DNA of 64,000 nt from Algihabitans sp965233705 (GTDB taxonomy: Bacteria > Pseudomonadota > Alphaproteobacteria > Kiloniellales > DSM-21159): assembly GCA_965233705.1 (NCBI GenBank), contig CBDDTF010000001.1:1-64000 (forward strand), read 5' to 3'. The position numbers and the translations under genes are program-made. Under the pieces are notes generated by a model that made no database searches, had not been told where the DNA came from, and saw nothing but the letters and a program-made list of their open reading frames with translations. Shown piece by piece: positions 33,143 to 41,532 of the stretch; within the stretch, counting starts at the first letter, position 1, and each line of letters opens with the position of its first letter.

Positions 33143-34489
33143 ATGTCCACCCCGCCCCCACCCGCCGGCGCCCCGCGCCGGCCCGCGTCCCCGGCGATCC
33201 AGGGAAGCTGGGCGCTGCTCGTCGGGATCGGCCTGCTGATGCTGGGCAACGGCCTGCAGGGCAGCCTGCTGGGCGTGCGCGCGACCCAGGAAGGCTTCGG
33301 CAGCAGCCTGATCGGGCTGATCATGTCCGGTTTCTTCGTCGGCTTCCTGCTGGGCTCGGTCTGGGCGCCCCGCGCGGTCCGCACCGTCGGGCACGTCCGC
33401 ACCTTCGCGGCGCTGGCCTCCCTCGCCTCGGTATCGATCCTGGCGCACGCGCTGCTGGTCGATCCGCTGGTCTGGGGCGTGATGCGCTTCGTCACCGGCT
33501 TCTGCTACGCCGGGATCTTCGTGGTGGCGGAGAGCTGGCTGAACGACCGCACCAGCAACGCCAACCGCGGTCAGCTCCTGGCGGTCTACATGGCGACGAT
33601 CTTCCTCGGCATGGGCGGCGGCCAGCTCATGCTCAACCTGGCCGATCCGGGCGGCGCCGACCTCTTCATCGCCGTCTCGGCACTGATCTCGCTGGCCGTC
33701 CTGCCGATCCTCCTGAGCGCCTCGCCAGCGCCGGAGGCCAAGGCGCCGCGCCCCGTGAGCCTCGCGCGCCTCTATCGCGTCTCGCCCCTGGGGACCTTCG
33801 GCACCTTCGCGGCCGGCATCGTCAACGGGACGATCTTCGGCATGGGCGCGGTCTACGCGCGCGAGACCGGGCTGTCGGTGGCCGACACCTCGCTGTTCAT
33901 GGGGGCGCTGATCGCCGGCGCGGCGGCGCTGCAGTGGCCGATCGGCAAGCTCTCCGACCTCTTCGACCGGCGCAACGTCATCACCCTGGTGACCCTCGCC
34001 GCCGCCGCCACGGCGCTGCTGGCCGGCCAGGCCGGGTCGGCGGCCGGCCCCTGGCTGTTTCTGGCCGCCGCGGTGCTGGGCGGCTTCTCCCTGACCATCC
34101 ACTCCCTGTGCATCGCCTACACCCACGATTACCTCGACCCGGCCGAGATGGTGGCGGCCAGCAGCGGCCTGGTGCTGGTGCTCGGGGCCGGCTCGATCCT
34201 GGGGCCGCTGGCCGTGGGCCCGGTCATCGGGACGCTCGGCCCCTCCGGCTTCTTCTGGTGGCTGGCGCTGGTCCACCTCGGTCTCGCGGCCTTCGCGCTC
34301 TGGCGCATGACGCGCCGCGCGCCGCAGCCGAGCGAGGAGCAGGGCAGCTTCATGCCGGCGCCGACCCAGACCGGCTCCCTGGCGCCGGCCCTGGCACCGG
34401 AGGAAGCGGGCGCGCCAAGCACCGCCGGCGAGGCGGAGCCGCGGCCCCGGGAGGCGGACGCGCCGGCGGACCCGCCCGAGGGGGCGTGA
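33143..34489 (+). CDS. MFS transporter (YcaD-like)
   Basis: A 448-residue major facilitator superfamily protein with about 12 hydrophobic helices. The first helix pair contains LLMLGNGLQGSLLGVRATQEG; ESWLNDRTSNANRGQLLAVYM near residue 130 is characteristic of the YcaD/Bacillus YfkF-type MFS group. WPIGKLSDLFDRRN is the repeat of the MFS loop motif in the second half. The substrate is unknown. The last 70 residues are a hydrophilic Pro/Glu-rich tail. The ATG at 33143 has AGGGA about eight bases upstream. It ends 13 bases from convergent smpB. Confidence 0.9.
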   Translation: MSTPPPPAGAPRRPASPAIQGSWALLVGIGLLMLGNGLQGSLLGVRATQEGFGSSLIGLIMSGFFVGFLLGSVWAPRAVRTVGHVRTFAALASLASVSILAHALLVDPLVWGVMRFVTGFCYAGIFVVAESWLNDRTSNANRGQLLAVYMATIFLGMGGGQLMLNLADPGGADLFIAVSALISLAVLPILLSASPAPEAKAPRPVSLARLYRVSPLGTFGTFAAGIVNGTIFGMGAVYARETGLSVADTSLFMGALIAGAAALQWPIGKLSDLFDRRNVITLVTLAAAATALLAGQAGSAAGPWLFLAAAVLGGFSLTIHSLCIAYTHDYLDPAEMVAASSGLVLVLGAGSILGPLAVGPVIGTLGPSGFFWWLALVHLGLAAFALWRMTRRAPQPSEEQGSFMPAPTQTGSLAPALAPEEAGAPSTAGEAEPRPREADAPADPPEGA

Positions 34490-34502
34490 CCCGCGCGCGG
34501 CG

Positions 34503-34964
34503 TCAGCGGTTCTGCGTACGCAGCAGGCGCTGTTTCTGGCGGTTCCAGTCGCGCTTCTTGATGTCTTCGCGCTTGTCGGCCTTCTTCTTGCCGCGCGCCA
34601 GGCCGAGGCTGAGCTTCGCGATGCCGCGCTCGTTGAAGTAGACCGACAGCGGCACCAGGGCGTAGCCCTCGCGCTTGACCTGGCCGAGCAGCTTGTTGAG
34701 CTGGCGCTTGTGCAGCAGCAGCTTGCGCGGGCGCGTCGGGTCGTGCCCGAAGCGCGCCGCCGGGGCGTACTCGGCGATGTGCGCGTTCATCAGCCAGAGC
34801 TCGCCGTCCTTGTCGACGGCGAAGGCCTGACCGATGTTGGCGCGGCCGGCCCGCAGCGATTTGACCTCGGAGCCGGTCAACTGCAGACCGGCCTCCAGGG
34901 TCTCCTCGATCGCGAATTCGTGCCGCGCCTTGCGGTTCTGGGCAACGAGCCTGAAAGGTGCCAT
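34503..34964 (-). CDS. smpB: SsrA-binding protein SmpB
   Basis: A 153-residue SmpB, which with tmRNA rescues stalled ribosomes. The OB-fold block NRKARHEFAIEETLEAGLQL, GSEVKSLRAGRANI and LMNAHIAEYAPA are all conserved. The C-terminal basic tail that enters the ribosomal decoding site (KKKADKREDIKKRDWNRQK) is intact. The length is normal. The gene follows dapA with a 24-base gap on the same strand, a common arrangement in alphaproteobacteria. Confidence 0.97.
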   Translation of the reverse strand: MAPFRLVAQNRKARHEFAIEETLEAGLQLTGSEVKSLRAGRANIGQAFAVDKDGELWLMNAHIAEYAPAARFGHDPTRPRKLLLHKRQLNKLLGQVKREGYALVPLSVYFNERGIAKLSLGLARGKKKADKREDIKKRDWNRQKQRLLRTQNR

Positions 34965-34988
34965 GCGGGAAAGAGTAGGACCGTTCGC

Positions 34989-35876
34989 CTAGTTAATCAG
35001 CCCCGCGTGGACCATCGCCGCACGCACCATCTTCTGGGTCTCGCCCGCTACCGGCACCATCGGCAGGCGCAGCTCGTCGCGGATGTGGCCGAGCAGCGAG
35101 AGCGCGTACTTGGCGGGCTGCGGGCTGGGCTCGGCGAAGAGCGCGGCGTGCAGCGGCATCAGGCGGTCGTTGATCTCGTTGACCTCGTCCAGGCGGCCCG
35201 CCCGCCAAGCCTGGTGCAGCGCGCTGCACAGCCGCGGCGCCACGTTGGCCGTCACCGAGATGCAGCCGTGCCCGCCCATCGCCAGGAACGGCAGGATCGT
35301 CGCGTCCTCGCCGGAAATCTGCGCGAAGTCCGGGCCGATCGCCTTGCGGGTCCGCCAGGGGCGCAGCACGTCGGCGGTGGCGTCCTTGACCCCGACGATG
35401 CGCGGCAGCTCGGCCAGCCGCGCCATGGTCTCGACGCTCATGTCGACGATCGAGCGGCCCGGGATGTTGTAGATCAGGATCGGGATGCCGCTGGCGTCGT
35501 GCACCGCCTTGAAGTGCTGGTACAGCCCCTCCTGGTTCGGCTTGTTGTAGTAGGGGGTGACCACCAGTGCGGCGTCGGCACCGGCCTCTTCGGCGTGCTG
35601 GGTGAAGTCGATCGCCTCGGCGGTGGAGTTGGAGCCGGTGCCGGCGATCACCGGCACGCGCCCGGCCACCTGGTCGATGCAGATCTCCACCACCTGCTTG
35701 TGCTCGTCATGGGTCAGCGTCGGCGACTCGCCGGTGGTGCCGACCGGCACCAACGCGTCGCTGCCCTCGGCGATCTGCCAGTCGATGAATTTGCGGAAGG
35801 CCGACTCATCCACGGCGCCGTCGGCGAACGGCGTGATCAACGCGGTGATGGAGCCCGTGAACATTGGCCCGGCCAT
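34989..35876 (-). CDS. dapA: 4-hydroxy-tetrahydrodipicolinate synthase
   Basis: A 295-residue TIM-barrel aldolase that condenses pyruvate with aspartate semialdehyde in lysine and diaminopimelate synthesis. The Schiff-base lysine is K164 in VGVKDATAD; the proton-relay tyrosine is Y136 in IYNIPGR, and GTTGES near residue 47 is the pyruvate-site loop. The ATG at 35876 (MAGPMFTGS) is favoured; an internal ATG four codons on is the other option. A promoter-like pair lies at 35950–35978. The gene is divergent from the lytic transglycosylase gene and cotranscribed with smpB. Confidence 0.95.
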   Translation of the reverse strand: MAGPMFTGSITALITPFADGAVDESAFRKFIDWQIAEGSDALVPVGTTGESPTLTHDEHKQVVEICIDQVAGRVPVIAGTGSNSTAEAIDFTQHAEEAGADAALVVTPYYNKPNQEGLYQHFKAVHDASGIPILIYNIPGRSIVDMSVETMARLAELPRIVGVKDATADVLRPWRTRKAIGPDFAQISGEDATILPFLAMGGHGCISVTANVAPRLCSALHQAWRAGRLDEVNEINDRLMPLHAALFAEPSPQPAKYALSLLGHIRDELRLPMVPVAGETQKMVRAAMVHAGLIN

Positions 35877-35949
35877 AGGTCTTTCATCCTCGACTGCAGA
35901 CGGATTGTGTGGAGACCGCGCCCTCCCCCTAGGGAAACGCGGCTGCGGC

Positions 35950-35978
35950 ACCATATCTTCCGATATGCGCAGCGGCAA
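35950..35978 (-). promoter_or_regulatory. possible dapA promoter with overlapping inverted repeat
   Basis: On the minus strand TTGCCG (35973–35978), 17 bases, then TATGGT (35950–35955). A perfect inverted repeat CATATC-N4-GATATG (35952–35967) overlaps the -10 and spacer and could be an operator. Each hexamer matches consensus at four of six bases only. Confidence 0.3.
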
Positions 35979-36051
35979 GCTGGCTGACGCTTCCGGCGCC
36001 CCGGGCGTCCTGATAGGTTGGCACCGCTGCATCGGCAAGGGGACAGACCGT

Positions 36052-38019
36052 TTGCGCAAGACCCTGACCGGCCTGCTGCTCGCCGGACTCGCGCTGCCGC
36101 AGCTCGCCGCGGCGCAGCCGCTCAGCCGGGCCGACCGCGAGCTCTACGCCACCGCTTTCGCCGCCGCCGACGGCCGGCAGTACGAGGCGGCCATCGCCGC
36201 CACCGCCGTGGCCGAGGATCGGCTGCTGCGCGACGTGCTGCGCTGGCTGCGCCTGCGCGACCCGGCGAGCCAGGCCGGCTTCGCGGAGATCGCGGCCTTC
36301 CTGGACGCGCATCCCGACTGGCCGGGAAGCTGGACGCTGCGCCGCGCGGCCGAGGAGGCGATGCCGGCCGACCTGCCGCCTTCGCGGGTGCTCGACTGGT
36401 TCGCCGCCAACCCGGCGGTCACCGGCGCCGGCCAGGCCCGCCACGCGACGGCCCTGCTGGCGCGCGGCCGCGAGGCCGAGGCGGTGGAGCTGGCCCGCGC
36501 GGCCTGGCGCGACGCCGATTTCCCGCGCGACGTCGAGCAGGCCTTCTACGCGCGCTTCGGCCGCTTTCTGACGCCCGACGACGAGCGGGCGCGCTTCGAG
36601 CGCCTGCTGTTCGCGCAGCGCGGCGCCGCCGCCCTGCGCCAGGCCCGCCGCCTCGGCCCCGGCTTTGCCGAGCTGGCCACCGCGCGGCTCAAGCTGGCCA
36701 AGCGCGAGCCCGGCGTCGACGCGGCGATCGAGCGGGTGCCGCAGCGCCTGCGCGACGACGAAGGGCTGGTCTTCGAGCGCGCCCGCTGGCGCATGCGCGC
36801 CGACCGCTTCCGCGACGCCCTGGAGCTGGTCGATCCGGTGCCGGTGACGGTCGAACACCCCGAGCAGTGGTGGGACCTGCGCGCCTGGATGGCGCGGCGC
36901 GCCCTGCGGCTGGGCGAGGTCTCGCTGGCCTACCGCCTGGCCGCCGACAGCGGCTTGAGCGCGGGGGTGGCCTTCGCCGAGGCGGAGTTCCTGGCCGGCT
37001 GGGTGGCGCTCGACTGGCTGCGCGACCCGGCCCTGGCCCTGCCCCACTTCGAGCGGCTGCATGCCGGCGTCTCCTCGCCGATCAGCCTGGCGCGCGGCGC
37101 CTACTGGGCCGGCGAGGCCGAAGCGCGCGCCGGCCGGTCGGCCGCCGCCGCCGCCTGGTGGCGCCGCGCCGCGGTCCACGGCGAGACCTTCTACGGGCAG
37201 ATGGCGATCGCCCGTCTCGGCGGCGCGCCCGCGGTGGTCGGCAACCCGCCCGCCCGCATCCCCGACAGCCGCCGCGCGGCCTTTCGGGAGCTGGAGCTGG
37301 TCCGGGTGATCGAACAGCTTGCGGCGCTGGAGCGGCACGACCTGGTGTTCCAGTTCTTCGCCGCTCTTCGCCAGCGCGCGCGCGACGAGGTGGACTGGCG
37401 CCTGATCGGCGACCTGGCCACGCGCCTGGAGCGGCCCGACCAGCGGGTCTGGACCGCCAAGCTGGCGCGCCGCGACGGCCATGTGCTGGCCGACCACCTG
37501 TTCCCCCTGCTCGACGGCCTGGAGCTCGGCCCGGCCGGGGAGGCGGCGCTGGTGCTCGGCCTGATGCGCCAGGAAAGCTCCTTCTGGACGCGGGCGGTCA
37601 GCCGCGTCGGCGCGCGCGGGCTGATGCAGCTCATGCCGGCCACCGCCAAGCAGACCGCCGGCGAGCTGGGGCTCGACTACAGCCTGTCGCGGCTGACCGA
37701 CGACCCGGCCTACAACGTCACGCTCGGCCGCGTCTTCCTGATCGACATGGTGGCCCGCTACGACGGCTACCTGCCGCTGGCGCTGGCGGCCTACAACGCC
37801 GGGCCGAGCCGGGTCGACCAGTGGCTCGTAGAGTACGGCGACCCGCGCGACCCGGGGGTGGAGGAGATCGCCTGGATCGAGACGATCCCCTTCTCCGAGA
37901 CGCGCAACTACGTCCAGCGCGTGCTGGAGGCCACCTACGTCTACCGCCAGAAGCTGGGCCTGCCGCCCGAGTCCCTGCCCGCGCTCTTCACCCTGGCGCG
38001 CGGCCCCGCGACCGATTAG
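36052..38019 (+). CDS. lytic transglycosylase (Slt70-like)
   Basis: A 655-residue periplasmic murein lyase. The signal peptide (KTLTGLLLAGLALPQLAAAQP) is followed by a long alpha-helical superhelix domain and a C-terminal SLT domain with the catalytic glutamate E508 in MRQESSFWTRAVSRVGARG, then LMQLMPATA, AYNAGPSRV and ETRNYVQRVLE. These features define soluble lytic transglycosylases of the Slt70 type. The start is TTG at 36052, with AAGGGGA at good spacing; an upstream ATG at 35964 would destroy the signal peptide and run through the dapA promoter region. Confidence 0.92.
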   Translation: MRKTLTGLLLAGLALPQLAAAQPLSRADRELYATAFAAADGRQYEAAIAATAVAEDRLLRDVLRWLRLRDPASQAGFAEIAAFLDAHPDWPGSWTLRRAAEEAMPADLPPSRVLDWFAANPAVTGAGQARHATALLARGREAEAVELARAAWRDADFPRDVEQAFYARFGRFLTPDDERARFERLLFAQRGAAALRQARRLGPGFAELATARLKLAKREPGVDAAIERVPQRLRDDEGLVFERARWRMRADRFRDALELVDPVPVTVEHPEQWWDLRAWMARRALRLGEVSLAYRLAADSGLSAGVAFAEAEFLAGWVALDWLRDPALALPHFERLHAGVSSPISLARGAYWAGEAEARAGRSAAAAAWWRRAAVHGETFYGQMAIARLGGAPAVVGNPPARIPDSRRAAFRELELVRVIEQLAALERHDLVFQFFAALRQRARDEVDWRLIGDLATRLERPDQRVWTAKLARRDGHVLADHLFPLLDGLELGPAGEAALVLGLMRQESSFWTRAVSRVGARGLMQLMPATAKQTAGELGLDYSLSRLTDDPAYNVTLGRVFLIDMVARYDGYLPLALAAYNAGPSRVDQWLVEYGDPRDPGVEEIAWIETIPFSETRNYVQRVLEATYVYRQKLGLPPESLPALFTLARGPATD

Positions 38020-38072
38020 CCTCCCCCGACGCGTCGGGAGACCGGCCGACGGGACAGGGAACGGGAGCCGCA

Positions 38073-38756
38073 ATGGCCGCCTTCGCGGGGATCGAAGCCT
38101 GCGTCTTCGACGCCTACGGCACGCTCTTCGACGTGCATTCGGCCGCCGCCGGCGAGGCGGCGGCCCTGGGCGAGAAGAGGCAGCCGCTGTCGCAGCTCTG
38201 GCGGCAGAAGCAGCTCGAATACACCTGGCTGCGCAGCCTGATGGGCGCCCATGCCGACTTCTGGCAGGTCACCCGCGAGGCCCTGGACTTCGCCCTGGCC
38301 GCCAACGAAATCGCGGACGCCGCCCTGGCCGAACGCCTGATGCAGCTCTACCTCCGGCTGGACGCCTATCCCGACGTGCGCCCCGCGCTGGCGCGCCTGC
38401 GCGCCGCCGGGTGCCAGACCGCCCTCCTGTCGAACGGCGCGCCGAAGATGCTGGACGCCGCCATCGCTCACGCCGGCATCGCGGACCTGCTCGATGCCAC
38501 CCTCTCGATCGAGGAGGTCGGGGTCTACAAACCCGACGCCCGCGTCTACCGGCTCGCGCTCGACCGGCTCGACCTGAGCGACCCGCCCCGGGTGGCCTTC
38601 GTCTCGACCAACGGCTGGGATGCCCGCGGCGCGGCCCACTTCGGCTTCCAGGTGGCCTGGATGAACCGCTTCGGCCAGCAGCTCGACCGCCTGCCCGGCG
38701 AGCCGAAGGCCGTGATCGCCGGCCTGGACGAGCTGCCGGGCCTGCTGGGACTGTGA
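38073..38756 (+). CDS. haloacid dehalogenase type II (HAD family)
   Basis: A 227-residue HAD hydrolase. The nucleophile aspartate is in VFDAYGTLFDVHSA near residue 12, LLSNGAPKML is motif II, the lysine of EEVGVYKPDARVY is motif III, and FVSTNGWDARGAAHFGF is motif IV. The pattern matches L-2-haloacid dehalogenases (type II), including the NGWD block; the family also contains broader phosphatases, so the true substrate is uncertain. The ATG at 38073 has GGGAG upstream. Its TGA overlaps the GTG start of the next gene, so the two are translationally coupled. Confidence 0.88.
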   Translation: MAAFAGIEACVFDAYGTLFDVHSAAAGEAAALGEKRQPLSQLWRQKQLEYTWLRSLMGAHADFWQVTREALDFALAANEIADAALAERLMQLYLRLDAYPDVRPALARLRAAGCQTALLSNGAPKMLDAAIAHAGIADLLDATLSIEEVGVYKPDARVYRLALDRLDLSDPPRVAFVSTNGWDARGAAHFGFQVAWMNRFGQQLDRLPGEPKAVIAGLDELPGLLGL

Positions 38757-39679
38757 GCCGCGCCCCCGTGACCGCCCCGAGCTACCGCGAGCGGCGTTTT
38801 TCCGCGCAGGACGGCCTCGCCCTCTACTACCGGGACTATCCCGGGCCCGCGTCGGGCGCGGCCACGCCCCTGCTCTGCCTGGGCGGACTGTCGCGCAACT
38901 CCAAGGACTTCGCCGACCTGGCCGCGCGCCTTTCGGCCCGGCGCCGGGTGGTCTGCCCCGACTACCGCGGACGTGGCCGCTCCGCCTATGCGCGCGACTG
39001 GCGGACATACCACCCGGTGCAGTACCTCGACGACCTGCGCCATCTTCTGGTCGTGGCGCGGCTGCCGCGCTTCGTAGCGATCGGCACCTCGCTGGGCGGG
39101 CTGCTGTCCATGGGCCTGGCCGCCAGCGTGCCGGGCGCCTTGGCCGGCGCCGTGCTGAACGACATCGGGCCGGAGTTCGAGGGCGGCTCGCTGGACAAGA
39201 TCTTCGCCTACGTCGGCCGGGACACGCCGCAGCCCGACCTGGACGCGGCCACACGCTTCCTCAAGGAGGTCTTCGGCCAGGAGATCGGGTTCCGCGACGA
39301 GGAGACCTGGCGCCGCTTCGCCGAGGCCAGCTTCCGCCCGGGCGCGGACGGCCGGCTGCACGTCGACTGGGACACGCAGATCGTCAAGCCGCTGAAGCGC
39401 ACCGCCGGCGAACTGCCCGATCTCTGGCGCCTTTTCGCCGGACTTGCCCGGCGTCCTGTGCTGGCCATCCGTGGCGAGGCCTCGCCGGTCCTCTCGGCCG
39501 CGACCCTGGCCCGGATGGAGCGGGCGCATCCGGGGCTGGCCAGCGTCACCGTGGCCGGGCTCGGCCACGCCCCCTCGCTCGCAGAACCCGAAGCCGTGGA
39601 GGCCATCGATGACTTCCTTGCCCGAGTCGACGCTGCCACCGAGACAGGAGCCGCCGGCGCCGTCGACCCGGCCGCCTGA
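38753..39679 (+). CDS. alpha/beta-fold hydrolase
   Basis: A 308-residue alpha/beta hydrolase. The nucleophile elbow GTSLGG (IAIGTSLGGLLS) is near residue 108, the oxyanion strand LLCLGGLSRNSKDF is near residue 40, and the C-terminal catalytic histidine is in GLGHAPSLAEPEAV. The GTG at 38753 overlaps the preceding TGA (GTGA). The 3' end overlaps the following dehydratase by 71 bases in another frame, so translation of this cluster is tightly packed. The natural ester or amide substrate cannot be told. Confidence 0.88.
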   Translation: MSRAPVTAPSYRERRFSAQDGLALYYRDYPGPASGAATPLLCLGGLSRNSKDFADLAARLSARRRVVCPDYRGRGRSAYARDWRTYHPVQYLDDLRHLLVVARLPRFVAIGTSLGGLLSMGLAASVPGALAGAVLNDIGPEFEGGSLDKIFAYVGRDTPQPDLDAATRFLKEVFGQEIGFRDEETWRRFAEASFRPGADGRLHVDWDTQIVKPLKRTAGELPDLWRLFAGLARRPVLAIRGEASPVLSAATLARMERAHPGLASVTVAGLGHAPSLAEPEAVEAIDDFLARVDAATETGAAGAVDPAA

Positions 39680-40664
39680 GGCGATCGCCTTCGCGGACAT
39701 CGAAGCGGCGCGCGCGCGCCTGGCCGGACTGGCGGTGGTCACGCCGCTGCTGGAGGCGCCGGAGCTGTCGGAACTGCTGGGCTACCGCGTGCTGCTGAAG
39801 TGCGAGGTGCTGCAGCGCACCGGCTCCTTCAAGTTCCGCGGTGCCTACAACTGCCTGGCCAGCCTGACACCGGCGCAGCGCGCCCGCGGCATCGTCGCCT
39901 ACTCCTCGGGCAACCACGCCCAGGGCGCGGCCGCCGCGGCCCGGCTGTTCGGCGCCCCGGCCGTGATCGTCATGCCGTCCGACGCGCCGCGCAACAAGAT
40001 CGAGCGGACCCGCGGCTACGGCGCCGAGGTGCTGCTGTACGACCGCGAGCGCGAGCGGCGCGAGGAGGTGGCGGACGAACTGGTGCGCACGCGCGGCCTG
40101 ACGCTGGTGCCCTCCTACGACAATCCCTTCGTCATGGCCGGCCAGGGCACCTGCGGCCTGGAGATCGCCGAGCAGGCGGCAGCGCTGGGCGCGCAGGTGG
40201 ATCGCATGCTGGTCTGCTGCGGCGGCGGCGGCCTGACCTCCGGCATCGCCGTCGCGCTGGAGGCCCGCTCGCCGCAGACGCGGCTCTACACCGTCGAGCC
40301 GGAGCTGTTCGACGACACCGCCCGCTCCCTCGAGAGCGGCACGCGGCAGGCCAACCCGCGCCAGGCCGGCTCGATCTGCGACGCCCTGCTGACGCCGACG
40401 CCCGGCGAATTGACCTTCCCGATCCTGCAGCGCCGGCTGAGCGGCGCGCTGCGGGTGTCGGATGCGGAGGTGGAGCGGGCCGTGGCCTACGCCTTCCGCC
40501 GCCTCAAGCTGGTGGTCGAGCCCGGCGGCGCCGTCTGCCTCGCCGCGCTGCTGGCCGGCAAGCTTGAGATCGGGCGCGAGGAGACGGTCTGCCTGACGCT
40601 GTCGGGCGGCAACGTCGATCCGACCACGTTGACGACAGCGCTGGAGCGCGTGCCGCCGGAGTGA
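39609..40664 (+). CDS. threonine/serine dehydratase (PLP-dependent)
   Basis: A 351-residue fold-type II PLP enzyme of the threonine dehydratase/serine racemase group. The PLP lysine is in QRTGSFKFRGAYNCL near residue 68, SSGNHAQGAAAAARL follows, and the glycine-rich phosphate loop is CCGGGGLTSGI near residue 205. There is no ACT regulatory domain, so this looks like the catabolic or racemase-like form rather than the isoleucine-regulated IlvA. The start ATG at 39609 is supported by GGAGG seven bases upstream even though it lies 71 bases inside the hydrolase gene. A unit-A palindromic repeat follows about 100 bases after the stop. Confidence 0.9.
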   Translation: MTSLPESTLPPRQEPPAPSTRPPEAIAFADIEAARARLAGLAVVTPLLEAPELSELLGYRVLLKCEVLQRTGSFKFRGAYNCLASLTPAQRARGIVAYSSGNHAQGAAAAARLFGAPAVIVMPSDAPRNKIERTRGYGAEVLLYDRERERREEVADELVRTRGLTLVPSYDNPFVMAGQGTCGLEIAEQAAALGAQVDRMLVCCGGGGLTSGIAVALEARSPQTRLYTVEPELFDDTARSLESGTRQANPRQAGSICDALLTPTPGELTFPILQRRLSGALRVSDAEVERAVAYAFRRLKLVVEPGGAVCLAALLAGKLEIGREETVCLTLSGGNVDPTTLTTALERVPPE

Positions 40665-40760
40665 GCCCGGCCGCCCGCGCCGTCTTCCGCGCCAGGTCTA
40701 CAGACCGGGGCTGGCGAGCTGGAGCTTCTGGAGTCGGATCTACCGCGCCGGCGCGAGAGT

Positions 40761-40894
40761 GGATCGTGATCGTTTGGACCCCCAGCGTGGGTTCGCCGAT
40801 CACAAGAAACCTGCTCTACACCAAAGGGTCAGAGTGATTTTTCGCGACCGGCGGAGGCGCTGACGCGCGTCCAAACGGTCGCAAATCGCTTTAG
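40761..40894. repeat. dispersed palindromic repeat, unit A
   Basis: A copy of the A unit: GATCGTTTGGAC in the left arm, AGAGTGATTTTTCGCGACC in the centre and GGTCGCAAATCGCTTTAGC at the right. The right end supplies the TAA stop of the bactofilin gene, which reads in from the other side. The left arm has diverged, but the palindromic layout is kept. Confidence 0.85.
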
Positions 40895-41532
40895 CGGGCC
40901 GGGGCGGAACTGCCGGGCTCGGCCGCCGCTTTCCCCTCGCCCCCGGCTGCGGGCTTGCCGGCCTCTGCCTGACCGCCGCCCGCCTGGCCGCTCCCCGCTT
41001 GGCCGCTCCCCGCTTGGCCGACGCCTGCCTGACCGTTGCCGGCGGCCGGCGTCGCCTTGGCGTCGAGCAGCTTGGCCGGGGCCTGGCTGGCGCTGGCATC
41101 GCGCCGGCAGTGGCCGTCGATGAAGGCGCCGGCCTCGATCGCCAGGCTGTCGTGCACCACGTCGCCGCGCACCTTGGCGGTCTTGGTCAGCACCACGGTC
41201 GCGGCCTTCACCTCGCCCTCGACCTCGCCGCAGATGCGCACCGTCTCGGCCTCGATCGCGCCTTCGACCTGACCGGATTCGCCGAGGGTCAGAGTCCGGC
41301 TGCTGATATCGCCCTTGACGGTGCCGTCGACCTGCAGGTCGCCGTGGCTGACCAGATTGCCCTCGATGGTCAGGTCGGCGCTGATGATCGAGGGCACGCC
41401 GCTGGGCTGGCGCCGCGTCATCGCGCCCGCCCCCTCCCGCACGGCGGCAGCGCGGCTGCTGCCGGCCCCTTCGCTGGTCTGGCCGGCGCTGAGGGCGCTG
41501 CCGTTGGTCTTCTTCTTACCCTTTGAAAACAT
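40891..41532 (-). CDS. bactofilin (polymer-forming cytoskeletal protein)
   Basis: A 213-residue protein with a central bactofilin domain (residues 48–145) built of short beta-helix repeats: IISADLTIEGNLVSHGDLQV, GTVKGDISS, ESGQVEGAIEAETVRICGEV, GEVKAATVVL. The domain polymerises into filaments that scaffold cell-wall enzymes. The N-terminal tail is short and basic; the C-terminal 60 residues are low complexity, with GQAG(S/G) pentapeptide repeats. The start overlaps the end of the M23 peptidase gene by 17 bases, a pairing known for bactofilins and their wall hydrolases. Its TAA stop lies within a palindromic repeat. Confidence 0.93.
   Translation of the reverse strand: MFSKGKKKTNGSALSAGQTSEGAGSSRAAAVREGAGAMTRRQPSGVPSIISADLTIEGNLVSHGDLQVDGTVKGDISSRTLTLGESGQVEGAIEAETVRICGEVEGEVKAATVVLTKTAKVRGDVVHDSLAIEAGAFIDGHCRRDASASQAPAKLLDAKATPAAGNGQAGVGQAGSGQAGSGQAGGGQAEAGKPAAGGEGKAAAEPGSSAPAR
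40975..41035 (-). repeat. 15-bp repeats encoding GQAGx pentapeptides
   Basis: About four tandem 15-base units encode Gly-Gln-Ala-Gly-Ser/Val/Gly repeats in the bactofilin C-terminal tail. Confidence 0.7.

Noticed and set aside
35964..36052. Earlier ATG start for the lytic transglycosylase
   Set aside because: It would place about 30 residues ahead of a good signal peptide and lacks a ribosome binding site; the TTG at 36052 has one.
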